Positions 16,836 through 24,952 of a stretch of DNA of 34,928 bases are shown here, one piece after another. The stretch spans positions 1-34,928 of the forward strand of contig NZ_PIZU01000045.1 in the NCBI RefSeq assembly GCF_002838065.1, read 5' to 3'. Position 1 is the stretch's first letter. Each line of letters begins with the position of its first letter. The position numbers and the translations under genes were made by a program. Below the pieces are notes generated by a model, which worked only from the letters and a program-made list of their open reading frames with translations, had not been told where the DNA came from and made no database searches. This DNA is from Mycobacterium hubeiense (lineage in GTDB: Bacteria; Actinomycetota; Actinomycetes; Mycobacteriales; Mycobacteriaceae).

Positions 16836-17728
16836 CATACACCGAGGTCAGCTTCGATTCGGCCGGGGTGTCGTGCAGCGCCTGGCATTTCCGCGGCGCC
16901 GGCGATGGTCCGCGACCCATCGTGGTGATGGCGCACGGGTTCGGGGGCACCAAGGATTCAGGCCTCGCGCCGTTCGCCGAACGGCTCAGCGCGGCGGGTA
17001 TCGATGCGCTGGCGTTCGACTACCGAGGCTTCGGTGCGTCGGAAGGCCAACCGCGCCAGACCCTTTCGACCAAGCGCCAGATCGCCGACTACCACGCCGC
17101 GGTTGCGGCCGCGAAACGGCTGCCCGGAGTCGACGGGGTGGTGTTGTGGGGTGCGTCGTTCTCCGGCGGGCATGCGCTGCGGGTGGCCGCAGAACGCGAC
17201 GACATCGCGGCGGTGATCTCGCTGACCCCGATGACCAGCGGGCTGGCCGCCGGTCGCGCCGCGGTCGCGTCGCGTGACGTGCTCTCGGCGCTGCGGTGGA
17301 CTCTCACCGGCGTCAAGAGCCGAATTGCGGTGGCAAGGGGCAGATCTGCCATCATGATGCCGTTGGTCGCCCGGCCCGGTGAGCCCGGCGCGCTGGCTCT
17401 CGACGGCGCCTATGAGAGCTATCTGTCGATGGCGGGACCGACGTGGCGCAACGAGATCGATTCGGCCGTCGGGCTGGAGGCAGCGCTGATCCGCACCACG
17501 CCGTCGGCGAAGAAACTGCGGTGCCCGGTGCTGGTTCAGATCGCAGACTTCGATCGCTATGTGCCCGCCGATGCCGTCGCCAAGACCGCGGCGCACGCCC
17601 GGGCTCAGGTCCACCACTATCCGTGCGACCACTTCGACGTCTGGCCCGGCCATCAATGGTTCGACAAGGTGGCCGCGGATCAGGTGGCGTTTGTGACCCG
17701 CGCGCTCGTCGGCGCCGCTCAGAACTGA
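16832..17728 (+). CDS. Alpha/beta hydrolase
   Basis: This 298-residue alpha/beta hydrolase has the oxyanion strand MAHGFGGTKD (33-42). The nucleophile elbow is GASFSGGH, with Ser109. The acid strand is IADFDRYVP, and the catalytic His lies in CDHFDVW near the C-terminus. The nucleophile motif is GxSxS followed by GG, a variant seen in this X-Pro/BAAT-like subgroup. It overlaps the monooxygenase stop by 4 nt and converges with the SDR gene with a 10-bp overlap of coding ends. The natural substrate is unknown; ester or lactone hydrolysis after the monooxygenase step is one possibility. Confidence 0.88.
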   Translation: MTYTEVSFDSAGVSCSAWHFRGAGDGPRPIVVMAHGFGGTKDSGLAPFAERLSAAGIDALAFDYRGFGASEGQPRQTLSTKRQIADYHAAVAAAKRLPGVDGVVLWGASFSGGHALRVAAERDDIAAVISLTPMTSGLAAGRAAVASRDVLSALRWTLTGVKSRIAVARGRSAIMMPLVARPGEPGALALDGAYESYLSMAGPTWRNEIDSAVGLEAALIRTTPSAKKLRCPVLVQIADFDRYVPADAVAKTAAHARAQVHHYPCDHFDVWPGHQWFDKVAADQVAFVTRALVGAAQN

Positions 17729-18540
17729 GTCGAGCCCAGGTCCACCGCAACGCCGCTCGCGGTGACCATCCGGGATTCGTTGCTGGCCAACCAACATGCC
17801 GCATCGGCGATGTCCTCGGGTTCGGCCACGTAGTCCGGCAGAAACGGGGTGACCATTTTCATCAGGCCCGGATTGGTCTCTTCCGCGCGGCCCAACGCCG
17901 CGACCATGTCGCCGGTGCCCATCGGTGTGTTGACCGCACCCGGATGAAGGCTGTTGACCCGGATCTTGTACTTGCCCAGCTCCGCGGCGAACGCGCGGGC
18001 CATCCCGGTCACCGCATGCTTGCTCGCCGTGTAGTGCACCATGAACGGCTGCATCTTCAACCCGGCGGCGGATCCGATCAGGATGATCGACCCGCCGCGG
18101 CCGCCGTCGATGATCTTCTGGGCGCCGGCCATCACGGTGTTCCAGGTGCCGACGACATTGATGTCGATGACCTCGCGGAACGATTCGGGCGTGATCTCGT
18201 TCCACGGTTCGGGCACCGAGATGCCGGCGTTGGCGACGATGATGTCGAGCCTGCCGAACTCCGCGACACCATTGTCGACGGCGGCCTTCAGCGCATCGAG
18301 GTCGCGAATGTCGGCTTTGGACGCGATGATTCGCCGGCCGGTGGCCTCGACCAGACGCACCGTCTCGGCGAGATCCTCGGGCGTCGCCGACTCGTACGGA
18401 ACACACGACGGCAGCGGACCGGCCAGATCGACGGCGATGATGTCGGCGCCTTCCTTGGCCATCCGCACGGCGTGGGCTCGGCCCTGACCGCGGGCCGCAC
18501 CGGTGATGAAGGCGACCATCCCGTCGAGCCGGCCACTCAC
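17719..18540 (-). CDS. Short-chain dehydrogenase/reductase, mycofactocin-coupled type
   Basis: A 273-residue SDR. The NAD loop is TGAARGQGR near the N-terminus and the catalytic triad is in GSAAGLKMQPF, then YTASK. There is an insertion after the second beta strand (VDLAGPLPSCVPYESATPED), the hallmark of SDRs whose nicotinamide cofactor is not exchanged freely and which depend on mycofactocin as electron acceptor. No mycofactocin biosynthetic genes are in the window. GTG 18540 overlaps the stop of the upstream fadE (18537-18540). It likely oxidises an alcohol or hydroxyacyl intermediate of the same pathway. Confidence 0.9.
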   Translation of the reverse strand: MSGRLDGMVAFITGAARGQGRAHAVRMAKEGADIIAVDLAGPLPSCVPYESATPEDLAETVRLVEATGRRIIASKADIRDLDALKAAVDNGVAEFGRLDIIVANAGISVPEPWNEITPESFREVIDINVVGTWNTVMAGAQKIIDGGRGGSIILIGSAAGLKMQPFMVHYTASKHAVTGMARAFAAELGKYKIRVNSLHPGAVNTPMGTGDMVAALGRAEETNPGLMKMVTPFLPDYVAEPEDIADAACWLASNESRMVTASGVAVDLGSTQF

Positions 18541-19700
18541 TTCTGCGCCCCCTTGACGAGATTCGATCCGATGATCAGGCGCTGTATCTCGCTGGTGCCT
18601 TCGTAGAGCCGCAGCAATCGGACGTCGCGGTAGATCCGTTCCACCGGCACTTCGCGCATGTAGCCGGTGCCGCCGTGGATCTGCACCGCGAGATCGGCGA
18701 CGTTGCCTGCCATTTCGGTGCAGAACAGTTTGGCGGCCGACGGCGCGATCCGGCGGTCTTCGTCGTCGACCCACTTGCGGGCCGCGTCGCGGACCAGGGC
18801 CCGGCCCGCCAGCACGCCGGTCTGCTGATCGGCGAGCATCGCCTGCACCAACTGAAAATTGCCGATCGGCGTACCGCCCTGCGTCGCGGTCGCCGCGTAT
18901 TGCACCGATTCGTCGAGCGCGCGTTGCGCGGTGCCGACGGCCAGCGCGGCGATGTGCACGCGGCCGCGGGCCAACGTCGTCATCGCGGCCCGGTAGCCGA
19001 TGTCCTCGTTGCCGCCGATCAGCGCGGCGGCGGGCACGCGGACGTCGGTGAAGCTGACGTCGGCCGTCCATGCGCCTTCCTGACCCATCTTCGCGTCCTT
19101 CGGGCCGACGGCGACGCCCGGTGCATCGGCGGGCACGAGGAAGACGGCGATACCGGTGCCCTTGTCGTCGGCGGGCCGGGTGCGCGCGAAGACGATGAAC
19201 AGGTCGGCGACGGGCGCGTTGGTGATGAACCGCTTCTCACCGTTGATCACCCAATCACCGTCTTCGGCAACGGCTTTCGTGCGCAGACCGGATGGGTTCG
19301 AGCCGGCGCCGGGTTCGGTCAGCGCGAAGGAGGCGACGACGTCGCCCGAGGCGATGCCCTCCAACCAGCGCGCCTTCTGCTCGTCGGTGCCGAATCCGAC
19401 GAGGACTTGGCCGGCGATGCCGTTGTTGGTGCCGAACATCGACCGCAGCGCCAGCGAGGTGTAGCCCAACTCCATCGCCAGTTCGACATCCTGCACGAGG
19501 TTCAGGCCCAGCCCGCCCCACTCCTGGGGGATCGCATACCCGAACAGGCCCATTTTCTTGGCCTGGTCGCGCAGGTCGTCGGGGACCTTGTCCTCGGCCA
19601 GGATCTCCAACTCGCGCGGCACGACCGCGGTGCGGACGAAGTGACGGGTCTGGTTCAGGATCTGCTGGAAATCCTCGTCGCTGACGTCAGCGGTGGTCAT
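18537..19700 (-). CDS. Acyl-CoA dehydrogenase with canonical catalytic Glu
   Basis: This 387-residue acyl-CoA dehydrogenase forms the 2,3-enoyl-CoA with FAD. It has FALTEPGAGSNPSGLRTKAV in the middle domain, LAVQIHGGTGYM, and the complete terminal motif YEGTSEIQ, with Glu367 as catalytic base. It therefore looks like a self-sufficient homotetramer, unlike the pair at 4108-6450. ATG 19700 is chosen because GAGGAG lies seven bases upstream; an in-frame ATG at 19742 would cross the promoter palindrome. It leads a two-gene operon with the mycofactocin-type SDR and diverges from the SDR-thiolase operon. Confidence 0.92.
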   Translation of the reverse strand: MTTADVSDEDFQQILNQTRHFVRTAVVPRELEILAEDKVPDDLRDQAKKMGLFGYAIPQEWGGLGLNLVQDVELAMELGYTSLALRSMFGTNNGIAGQVLVGFGTDEQKARWLEGIASGDVVASFALTEPGAGSNPSGLRTKAVAEDGDWVINGEKRFITNAPVADLFIVFARTRPADDKGTGIAVFLVPADAPGVAVGPKDAKMGQEGAWTADVSFTDVRVPAAALIGGNEDIGYRAAMTTLARGRVHIAALAVGTAQRALDESVQYAATATQGGTPIGNFQLVQAMLADQQTGVLAGRALVRDAARKWVDDEDRRIAPSAAKLFCTEMAGNVADLAVQIHGGTGYMREVPVERIYRDVRLLRLYEGTSEIQRLIIGSNLVKGAQK

Positions 19701-19737
19701 CGAGGCGCTCCTCTGTGCCGGGCGGTGGTTCGCGGCG

Positions 19738-19756
19738 ATCATATATGAAATATGAT
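19738..19756. promoter_or_regulatory. Perfect palindrome with TATGAT -10 elements on both strands in a divergent promoter region
   Basis: ATCATAT-N5-ATATGAT is a perfect inverted repeat with 7-bp arms. It reads TATGAT on the plus strand (19751-19756) and on the minus strand (19738-19743), both good -10 hexamers pointing away from the centre at the two divergent operons. No -35 match is clear. The palindrome could be an operator (for example for the GntR protein encoded at 23028) and a shared bidirectional promoter. Confidence 0.55.
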
Positions 19757-19789
19757 GTTCGATCGTGTGGGGCCCGTGGCGGCCTCACC

Positions 19790-19850
19790 GTTGAGATTGC
19801 AGTCAGGGCTGTGATCGCGGGCAGTTGACGCCCCTGGGCGCAATCTCAAC
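19790..19850. repeat. 61-bp inverted-repeat element, copy 1
   Basis: Arms GTTGAGATTGC (19790-19800) and GCAATCTCAAC (19840-19850) pair perfectly. After a three-base mismatch, CAGGG pairs with CCCTG, leaving a 23-nt loop. Copy 2 at 24892-24952 has the same total length, the same arms, the same CAGGG/CCCTG pairs and a 23-nt loop of different sequence. This copy lies between divergent operons, probably in the 5' leader of the SDR gene, so it is not placed as a terminator. Confidence 0.8.
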
Positions 19851-19879
19851 GACGGCTTTCGAGTGAAGGTGGTGATCAG

Positions 19880-20620
19880 GTGTCGTTGCTGACCGGTCAG
19901 ACGGCGGTCGTCACGGGCGGTGCGCAGGGATTGGGCTTGGCGATCGCCGAGCGGTTCATCGATGAAGGCGCCCGCGTGGTGCTCGGCGACGTGAACCTCG
20001 AAGCGACGGAGGCGGCGGCGAAGCGCCTTGGCGGTGACGACGTCGCAATCGCCGTCCGCTGCGACGTCACCAAGTTCGACGAGGTCGACGGGCTCGTCAG
20101 CGCCGCGGTGGAGCGCTTCGGCGGCCTGGACATCATGGTCAACAACGCCGGTATCACCCGCGATGCGACGTTGCGCAGGATGACCGAGGAGCAATTCGAC
20201 CAGGTCATCGCCGTGCACCTGAAGGGCACCTGGAACGGGTTGAAGTCGGCCGCGGCGGTGATGCGGGAGAACAAGCGCGGCACGATCGTGAACATGTCGT
20301 CGATCTCGGGCAAGGTCGGCCTGGTCGGGCAGACCAATTACTCGGCGGCCAAGGCCGGCATCGTCGGCATGACGAAGGCCGCGGCCAAGGAGCTCGCGCA
20401 CCTCGGCGTGCGCGTCAACGCCATCCAACCGGGATTGATCCGATCGGCGATGACCGAGGCCATGCCCCAACACATTTGGGACCAGAAGCTCGCTGAGGTG
20501 CCCATGGGCCGGGCCGGCGAGCCCGACGAGGTCGCCAAGGTGGCGCTGTTCCTGGCCAGCGATCTGTCCTCGTACATCACCGGAACGGTCGTCGAGGTCA
20601 CCGGTGGGAGGTACGTGTGA
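19880..20620 (+). CDS. Short-chain dehydrogenase/reductase, FabG-like (3-hydroxyacyl-CoA dehydrogenase type)
   Basis: A 246-residue SDR with TGGAQGLGLA (12-21), NNAGITRDATLRRMTEEQF (about 90-108), Ser in MSSISGKVG and YSAAKAG as the catalytic Tyr and Lys. The sequence is close to FabG/acetoacetyl-CoA reductases. In this operon it more likely oxidises a 3-hydroxyacyl-CoA before the thiolase. GTG 19880 has GAAGG nearby. The stop overlaps the thiolase GTG (20617-20620), so the two are coupled. A 61-bp hairpin element lies just upstream in the probable leader. Confidence 0.92.
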   Translation: MSLLTGQTAVVTGGAQGLGLAIAERFIDEGARVVLGDVNLEATEAAAKRLGGDDVAIAVRCDVTKFDEVDGLVSAAVERFGGLDIMVNNAGITRDATLRRMTEEQFDQVIAVHLKGTWNGLKSAAAVMRENKRGTIVNMSSISGKVGLVGQTNYSAAKAGIVGMTKAAAKELAHLGVRVNAIQPGLIRSAMTEAMPQHIWDQKLAEVPMGRAGEPDEVAKVALFLASDLSSYITGTVVEVTGGRYV

Positions 20621-21831
20621 CACGCCAGGCGGTCATCTGCGAACCGGTCCGGACACCGATCGGCCGGTACGGCGGCATGTTCAAGTCCCTGACCGCGGTG
20701 GACCTCGGCGTCGCCGCTTTGAAGGGCCTGCTGGAGCGGACGGGCCTGGCGCCCGATGCCGTCGAGGACGTCATCCTGGGACACTGCTATCCCAGCAGTG
20801 AGGCCCCGGCGATCGGGCGCGTCGTCGCATTGGATGCCGGTCTGCCCGTGACGGTTCCAGGTATGCAGGTGGATCGCCGCTGCGGGTCGGGTCTTCAGGC
20901 GGTGATCCAGGCGTGCCTGCAGGTCGCGAGCGGCGACAACGACGTCGTCGTCGCGGGTGGCGCCGAAAGCATGAGCAATGTCGTCTTCTACTCCACCGAC
21001 ATGCGGTGGGGCGGAGCCCGTTCCGGTATCACTGTGCATGATGCGCTGGCCCGCGGCCGCACCACCGCCGGCGGACGGCACTACCCGGTGCCGGGCGGCA
21101 TGCTCGAGACCGCGGAGAACCTGCGCCGCGAATACGGCATCTCCCGTCAAGAGCAGGACGAGCTCGCGGTGCGGTCGCATCAACGCGCGGTGGCCGCGCA
21201 GAAGGACGGCATCCTGGCCGAGGAGATCATCCCGGTGGCGGTGCCGACCCGACAGGGGGAGGAGCGGATCGACACCGACGAGCATCCGCGCGCAGACACG
21301 TCGCTGGAATCGCTTGCCAAGCTCAAACCCGTTCTGCTGAAGGATGATCCAGAAGCCACCGTCACCGCCGGCAACGCCAGCGGGCAGAACGACGCGGCGT
21401 CGATGTGCGTGGTGACCACGCCGAAGAAGGCCGCCGAACTGGGTCTGACTCCGCTGATCCGACTGGTGTCGTGGGGTTCGGCGGGTGTCGCGCCCAATGT
21501 CATGGGAATCGGGCCGGTGCCGGCGACCGAGGCGGCGCTGACCAAGGCTGGGCTGTCCCTGAGTGATATCGACCTGATCGAACTCAACGAAGCCTTCGCC
21601 GCGCAAGCCCTCGCGGTGATGCGCGAGTGGCGGTTCACCGCCACCGATCTCGATCGGACGAACGTGCACGGCTCCGGAATCTCGCTCGGTCATCCCGTCG
21701 GCGCCACCGGTGGCCGGATGCTCGCGACGCTGGCGCGTGAATTGCGCCGACGCGAAGCCCGATACGGGCTGGAAACCATGTGCATCGGCGGGGGCCAGGG
21801 CCTGGCAGCGGTATTCGAAAGGGTGGTCTGA
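20617..21831 (+). CDS. Thiolase (acetyl-CoA C-acyltransferase, FadA type)
   Basis: A complete 404-residue degradative thiolase. The nucleophilic Cys89 lies in DRRCGSGLQAV, NEAF is conserved, His359 lies in GHPVGATGG and Cys389 in CIGGGQG. It cleaves a 3-ketoacyl-CoA with CoA to release acetyl-CoA (or propionyl-CoA) and a shortened acyl-CoA. It overlaps the upstream SDR and the downstream fadE (stop TGA and ATG share one base at 21831). The order SDR, thiolase, fadE indicates one beta-oxidation cycle. Confidence 0.94.
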   Translation: MTRQAVICEPVRTPIGRYGGMFKSLTAVDLGVAALKGLLERTGLAPDAVEDVILGHCYPSSEAPAIGRVVALDAGLPVTVPGMQVDRRCGSGLQAVIQACLQVASGDNDVVVAGGAESMSNVVFYSTDMRWGGARSGITVHDALARGRTTAGGRHYPVPGGMLETAENLRREYGISRQEQDELAVRSHQRAVAAQKDGILAEEIIPVAVPTRQGEERIDTDEHPRADTSLESLAKLKPVLLKDDPEATVTAGNASGQNDAASMCVVTTPKKAAELGLTPLIRLVSWGSAGVAPNVMGIGPVPATEAALTKAGLSLSDIDLIELNEAFAAQALAVMREWRFTATDLDRTNVHGSGISLGHPVGATGGRMLATLARELRRREARYGLETMCIGGGQGLAAVFERVV

Positions 21832-23024
21832 TGACACGACTCGCCCAGACTCTCGGACTCACCGAGTTTCAGACCGAGATCGTCACGACGGTAAGGCAAT
21901 TCGTCGACAAAGAGGTCATTCCGAGTGCGCAGGAACTCGAGCGCACCGACACATATCCGCAGGCCATCGTGGACGCGATGCGCGAAATGGGATTGTTCGG
22001 ACTGATGATTCCCGAGGAGTATGGCGGTCTCGGCGAATCGTTGCTCACCTATGCCCTGTGCGTCGAGGAACTCGCCCGCGGCTGGATGAGCATCTCGGGC
22101 GTCATCAACACCCACTTCATCGTGGCCTACATGATTCGCCAGCACGGCACCGATGCCCAGAAGCAGAGGTACCTGCCGCGGATGGCGACCGGTGAGACGC
22201 GCGGCGCGTTCTCCATGTCCGAACCCGAACTGGGTTCCGACGTGGCGGCGATCCGCACCCGCGCCACGCGTACGGACGACGGCGCTTACATCATCGACGG
22301 CCAAAAGATGTGGCTGACCAACGGGGGCAGCTCGACACTGGTTGCGGCGCTGGTGCGCACCGACGAAGGCGCCGAGAAACCGCATAGCAATCTGACCGCG
22401 TTCCTCGTCGAAAAGCCGACCGGCTTCGGCGAAGTCGCGCCCGGATTAGTGATTCCGGGCAAGATCGACAAGCTCGGCTACAAGGGCATCGACACCACCG
22501 AGCTGATCTTCGACGGGTATCGGGCCAACGCCGACGACATTCTCGGCGAAGCGCCGGGCCAGGGCTTCTTCCAGATGATGGACGGCATCGAAGTCGGCCG
22601 CGTCAACGTCTCGGCCCGCGCCTGCGGCGTCGGCATCCGGGCGTTCGAGCTGGCAGTGCGGTATGCCCAGCAGCGGCATACTTTCGGCAAGCCGATCGCC
22701 GAGCACCAGGCGATCGCGTTCCAATTGGCCGAGATGGCGACGAAAGTCGAGGCCGCGCATCTGATGATGGTCAACGCGGCGCGGTTGAAGGACTCTGGCG
22801 AACGCAACGATGTCGCGGCGGGCATGGCCAAGTATCTGGCCAGCGAGTTCTGCTCCGAGGTGACCCAGCAGAGCTTCCGGATCCACGGCGGCTACGGCTA
22901 TTCCAAGGAATACGAGATCGAGCGGCTGATGCGCGACGCCCCGTTCTTGTTGATCGGTGAGGGCACCAGCGAGATCCAGAAGCAGATCATCAGCAAGCGG
23001 CTGCTCGCGGACTACCGGATCTGA
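21831..23024 (+). CDS. Acyl-CoA dehydrogenase with canonical catalytic Glu
   Basis: The 397-residue enzyme contains FSMSEPELGSDVAAI (middle domain), RHTFGKPIAEHQAIAFQLAEM (FAD contact), FRIHGGYGYSKEYEIERL, and GEGTSEIQ with Glu377 as base. All expected residues are present. The start ATG 21831 is set by a one-base overlap with the thiolase stop; an in-frame ATG upstream at 21780 lies inside the thiolase and is unlikely. It supplies the first oxidation of the cycle completed by the upstream SDR and thiolase. The substrate chain is not predictable. Confidence 0.93.
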   Translation: MTRLAQTLGLTEFQTEIVTTVRQFVDKEVIPSAQELERTDTYPQAIVDAMREMGLFGLMIPEEYGGLGESLLTYALCVEELARGWMSISGVINTHFIVAYMIRQHGTDAQKQRYLPRMATGETRGAFSMSEPELGSDVAAIRTRATRTDDGAYIIDGQKMWLTNGGSSTLVAALVRTDEGAEKPHSNLTAFLVEKPTGFGEVAPGLVIPGKIDKLGYKGIDTTELIFDGYRANADDILGEAPGQGFFQMMDGIEVGRVNVSARACGVGIRAFELAVRYAQQRHTFGKPIAEHQAIAFQLAEMATKVEAAHLMMVNAARLKDSGERNDVAAGMAKYLASEFCSEVTQQSFRIHGGYGYSKEYEIERLMRDAPFLLIGEGTSEIQKQIISKRLLADYRI

Positions 23025-23027
23025 CCG

Positions 23028-23705
23028 ATGACTGCGCCTGAATTCGCTTCGCGCCCGCAGCTTTCCGAAGATGTGGCCCGCTTCGTTCGCAAGCGGATCT
23101 TCGACGGCACGTATGGCGCGGGCGAGTACATTCGCCTCGACCAGCTGGCCGCGGAACTGGGCATCAGCGTCACACCGGTACGTGAGGCGCTGTTCGAACT
23201 TCGGGCCGAGGGACTGCTGGCCCAGCAGCCGCGCCGGGGCTTCGTGGTGCTGCCGGTGACCGAGCGCGACATCAGCGACGTCTCCCACGTGCAGGCGTAC
23301 ATCGGCGGCGAGCTCGCCGCCCGCGCCGCGGCCAACATCACCGACGATCAACTGCGTGAGCTCAAGGAGATCCAGGCCCGGCTCGAAGATGCGTACGGCA
23401 GCGACGACGACGACCTGGCCGTACGGCTCAACCACGAATTCCACAAGGCCATCAACGTCGCCGCCGACTCACCTAAGCTGGCCCAGTTGATGTCGCAAAT
23501 CACCCGCTACGCACCGGAATCGGTGTTCCCGACAGTCACCGGCTGGCCGAAGAAGTCGATGAAGGACCATCGGCGGGTGCTCGATGCGCTGGCGAAGCGC
23601 GACGCCGAGCAGGCCCGCCAGGCCATGTCGGAACACCTTGCGGCCGGGGCGACTCCGCTGATCGACCACCTCAGCCGGTTGGGCGTCGTCGAGGGCGACC
23701 GCTGA
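23028..23705 (+). CDS. GntR-family regulator (FadR/VanR subgroup, FCD domain)
   Basis: A 225-residue regulator with an N-terminal winged helix (YIRLDQLAAELGISVTPVRE, residues about 36-55, and the GFVVLPV wing) and an FCD ligand domain (residues about 80-215, with metal-type residues such as LNHEFHKAI and DHRRVL). FCD regulators usually sense an organic acid or acyl-CoA. It lies three bases after fadE and overlaps the CoA-transferase gene by one base, so it is part of the operon and probably controls it. The palindrome at 19738-19756 is a candidate operator. Confidence 0.92.
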   Translation: MTAPEFASRPQLSEDVARFVRKRIFDGTYGAGEYIRLDQLAAELGISVTPVREALFELRAEGLLAQQPRRGFVVLPVTERDISDVSHVQAYIGGELAARAAANITDDQLRELKEIQARLEDAYGSDDDDLAVRLNHEFHKAINVAADSPKLAQLMSQITRYAPESVFPTVTGWPKKSMKDHRRVLDALAKRDAEQARQAMSEHLAAGATPLIDHLSRLGVVEGDR

Positions 23706-24889
23706 TGGGCGTCCTCGACGGCATCCGGGTGCTCGACTACGGCCGCTTCATCGCCGCGCCGTGGTGTAGCGCACTGCTGGCCGATATGGGTGCCGACGTG
23801 GTGCGGGTCGAGAAGCGCGAAGGCGGAGAGGACCGGTGGGTGCAATCGGTCACCGACGGCGGTGAGGGCGGCACGTTTCTGCAGTGCAACCGCAACAAGC
23901 GCTCGCTGACGCTGGACTCCACCACCGAAGCGGGTGCGGAGATCACCCGAAAGCTGGTGGCGCAGGCCGACATTGTCGTCGCAAACATGCCCGCGGCGGG
24001 AATGCGCGCCAGCGGGCTGGATTATGAGTCCCTGCGCGCGGTCAACCCGAAGATCATCCTCGCCAGCGCCACCGCCTACGGCGAGGGCGGTCCGTACAGC
24101 GACCGGATCGGCTTCGACGGCGCCGGCCAGGTGATGTCGGGCGCGGTCTACCGACAGGGTCTGCCCGAGCTGCCGATCCGCACCGTGGTGCCCTATGCCG
24201 ACTTCGGCACCGCGCTGACGCTGACCATCGGTGTGATGATGGCGCTGTACCACCGCGACCGCACCGGCGAGGGCCAGCACGTCGAGGGCGCGCTATTGCC
24301 CACCGCGATGATGCTGTCGAACGCCTTCCTGATCGAGCGTGATCTGCTCGGCGTCGACAAGCCGAGGATGGGCAATCGCGGAACTTCGGTCGCGCCATGT
24401 GATTTGTACCGGACGTCCGACGGCGGCTGGGTGCTGTTGCAGGTGGCGGGTCAGCCGATGTTCAAACGCTGGTGCCGGTTGGTGGGACGCGAAGAACTGT
24501 TCGACGACCCACGGTTCGCCGACGACGACCTGCGCTGGGAACACGGCGATGTCCTCAACGACATCATGGCGCAGTGGTGCGTCGACAAGACCAAGGCCGA
24601 GGTGCTGGAGCGCCTTGAAGCCGTCAAACTGCCGGCGGCGCCATTGCATTCGCCACAGGATGTGCTCGACGATCCGCATGTGCAGGCGATGGGGTATTTG
24701 CAGCGGGTGGCGTTTCCTGGCGCCTCGCGTGACGTGCCGATCATCGAGACGCCGTTTCGGCTGTCGGCCACGCCGGGCACGATCCGGCAGCGTGCCCCGC
24801 AGCTCGGCGAGCACACCGATGAGATTCTCGGCGAGATCGGCTACGGCGCCGACGAGATCGCGGGGTTGAGGGCGCGCGGCATCGTTTAG
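23705..24889 (+). CDS. CaiB/BaiF family (class III) CoA-transferase
   Basis: This 394-residue enzyme transfers CoA between carboxylic acids through acyl-aspartyl chemistry. It begins GVLDGIRVLDYGRFIAAPW and has the catalytic Asp166 in VVPYADFGTALTL. Typical blocks are MGADVVRVE, CNRNKRSLTLD and the C-terminal PQLGEHTDEIL. It is the last gene of the operon SDR, thiolase, fadE, GntR, CaiB. It probably activates a pathway acid using CoA from another thioester, an alternative to the three ATP-dependent ligases nearby. Some family members are racemases or dehydratases; which applies here is uncertain. Confidence 0.93.
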   Translation: MGVLDGIRVLDYGRFIAAPWCSALLADMGADVVRVEKREGGEDRWVQSVTDGGEGGTFLQCNRNKRSLTLDSTTEAGAEITRKLVAQADIVVANMPAAGMRASGLDYESLRAVNPKIILASATAYGEGGPYSDRIGFDGAGQVMSGAVYRQGLPELPIRTVVPYADFGTALTLTIGVMMALYHRDRTGEGQHVEGALLPTAMMLSNAFLIERDLLGVDKPRMGNRGTSVAPCDLYRTSDGGWVLLQVAGQPMFKRWCRLVGREELFDDPRFADDDLRWEHGDVLNDIMAQWCVDKTKAEVLERLEAVKLPAAPLHSPQDVLDDPHVQAMGYLQRVAFPGASRDVPIIETPFRLSATPGTIRQRAPQLGEHTDEILGEIGYGADEIAGLRARGIV

Positions 24890-24891
24890 TC

Positions 24892-24952
24892 GTTGAGATT
24901 GCGCACAGGGTCGTGGAATTCACGAGAACGCAGCCCTGAGCGCAATCTCAAC
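24892..24952. repeat. 61-bp inverted-repeat element, copy 2, between convergent operons
   Basis: Arms GTTGAGATTGCGC (24892-24904) and GCGCAATCTCAAC (24940-24952) pair over 13 bp. An A/A mismatch and a 5-bp CAGGG/CCCTG stem follow, with a 23-nt loop that holds a small TCGTG/CACGA hairpin. Its length and arms match copy 1 at 19790-19850. It sits in the 58-nt gap between the ends of the CoA-transferase (+) and ligase (-) operons, and its right arm supplies the TGA stop of the ligase gene. It could work as a bidirectional terminator although it lacks a U-tract. Confidence 0.8.

Noticed and set aside
15474..16838. A 454-codon open frame on the minus strand opposite the monooxygenase
   Set aside because: It is an antisense shadow in GC-rich DNA. 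The plus-strand frame has clear FMO motifs and the minus frame has none.
20338..21837. A 499-codon open frame on the minus strand opposite the thiolase
   Set aside because: The plus strand has complete thiolase and SDR motifs; the antisense product is Arg/His-rich without recognisable domains.
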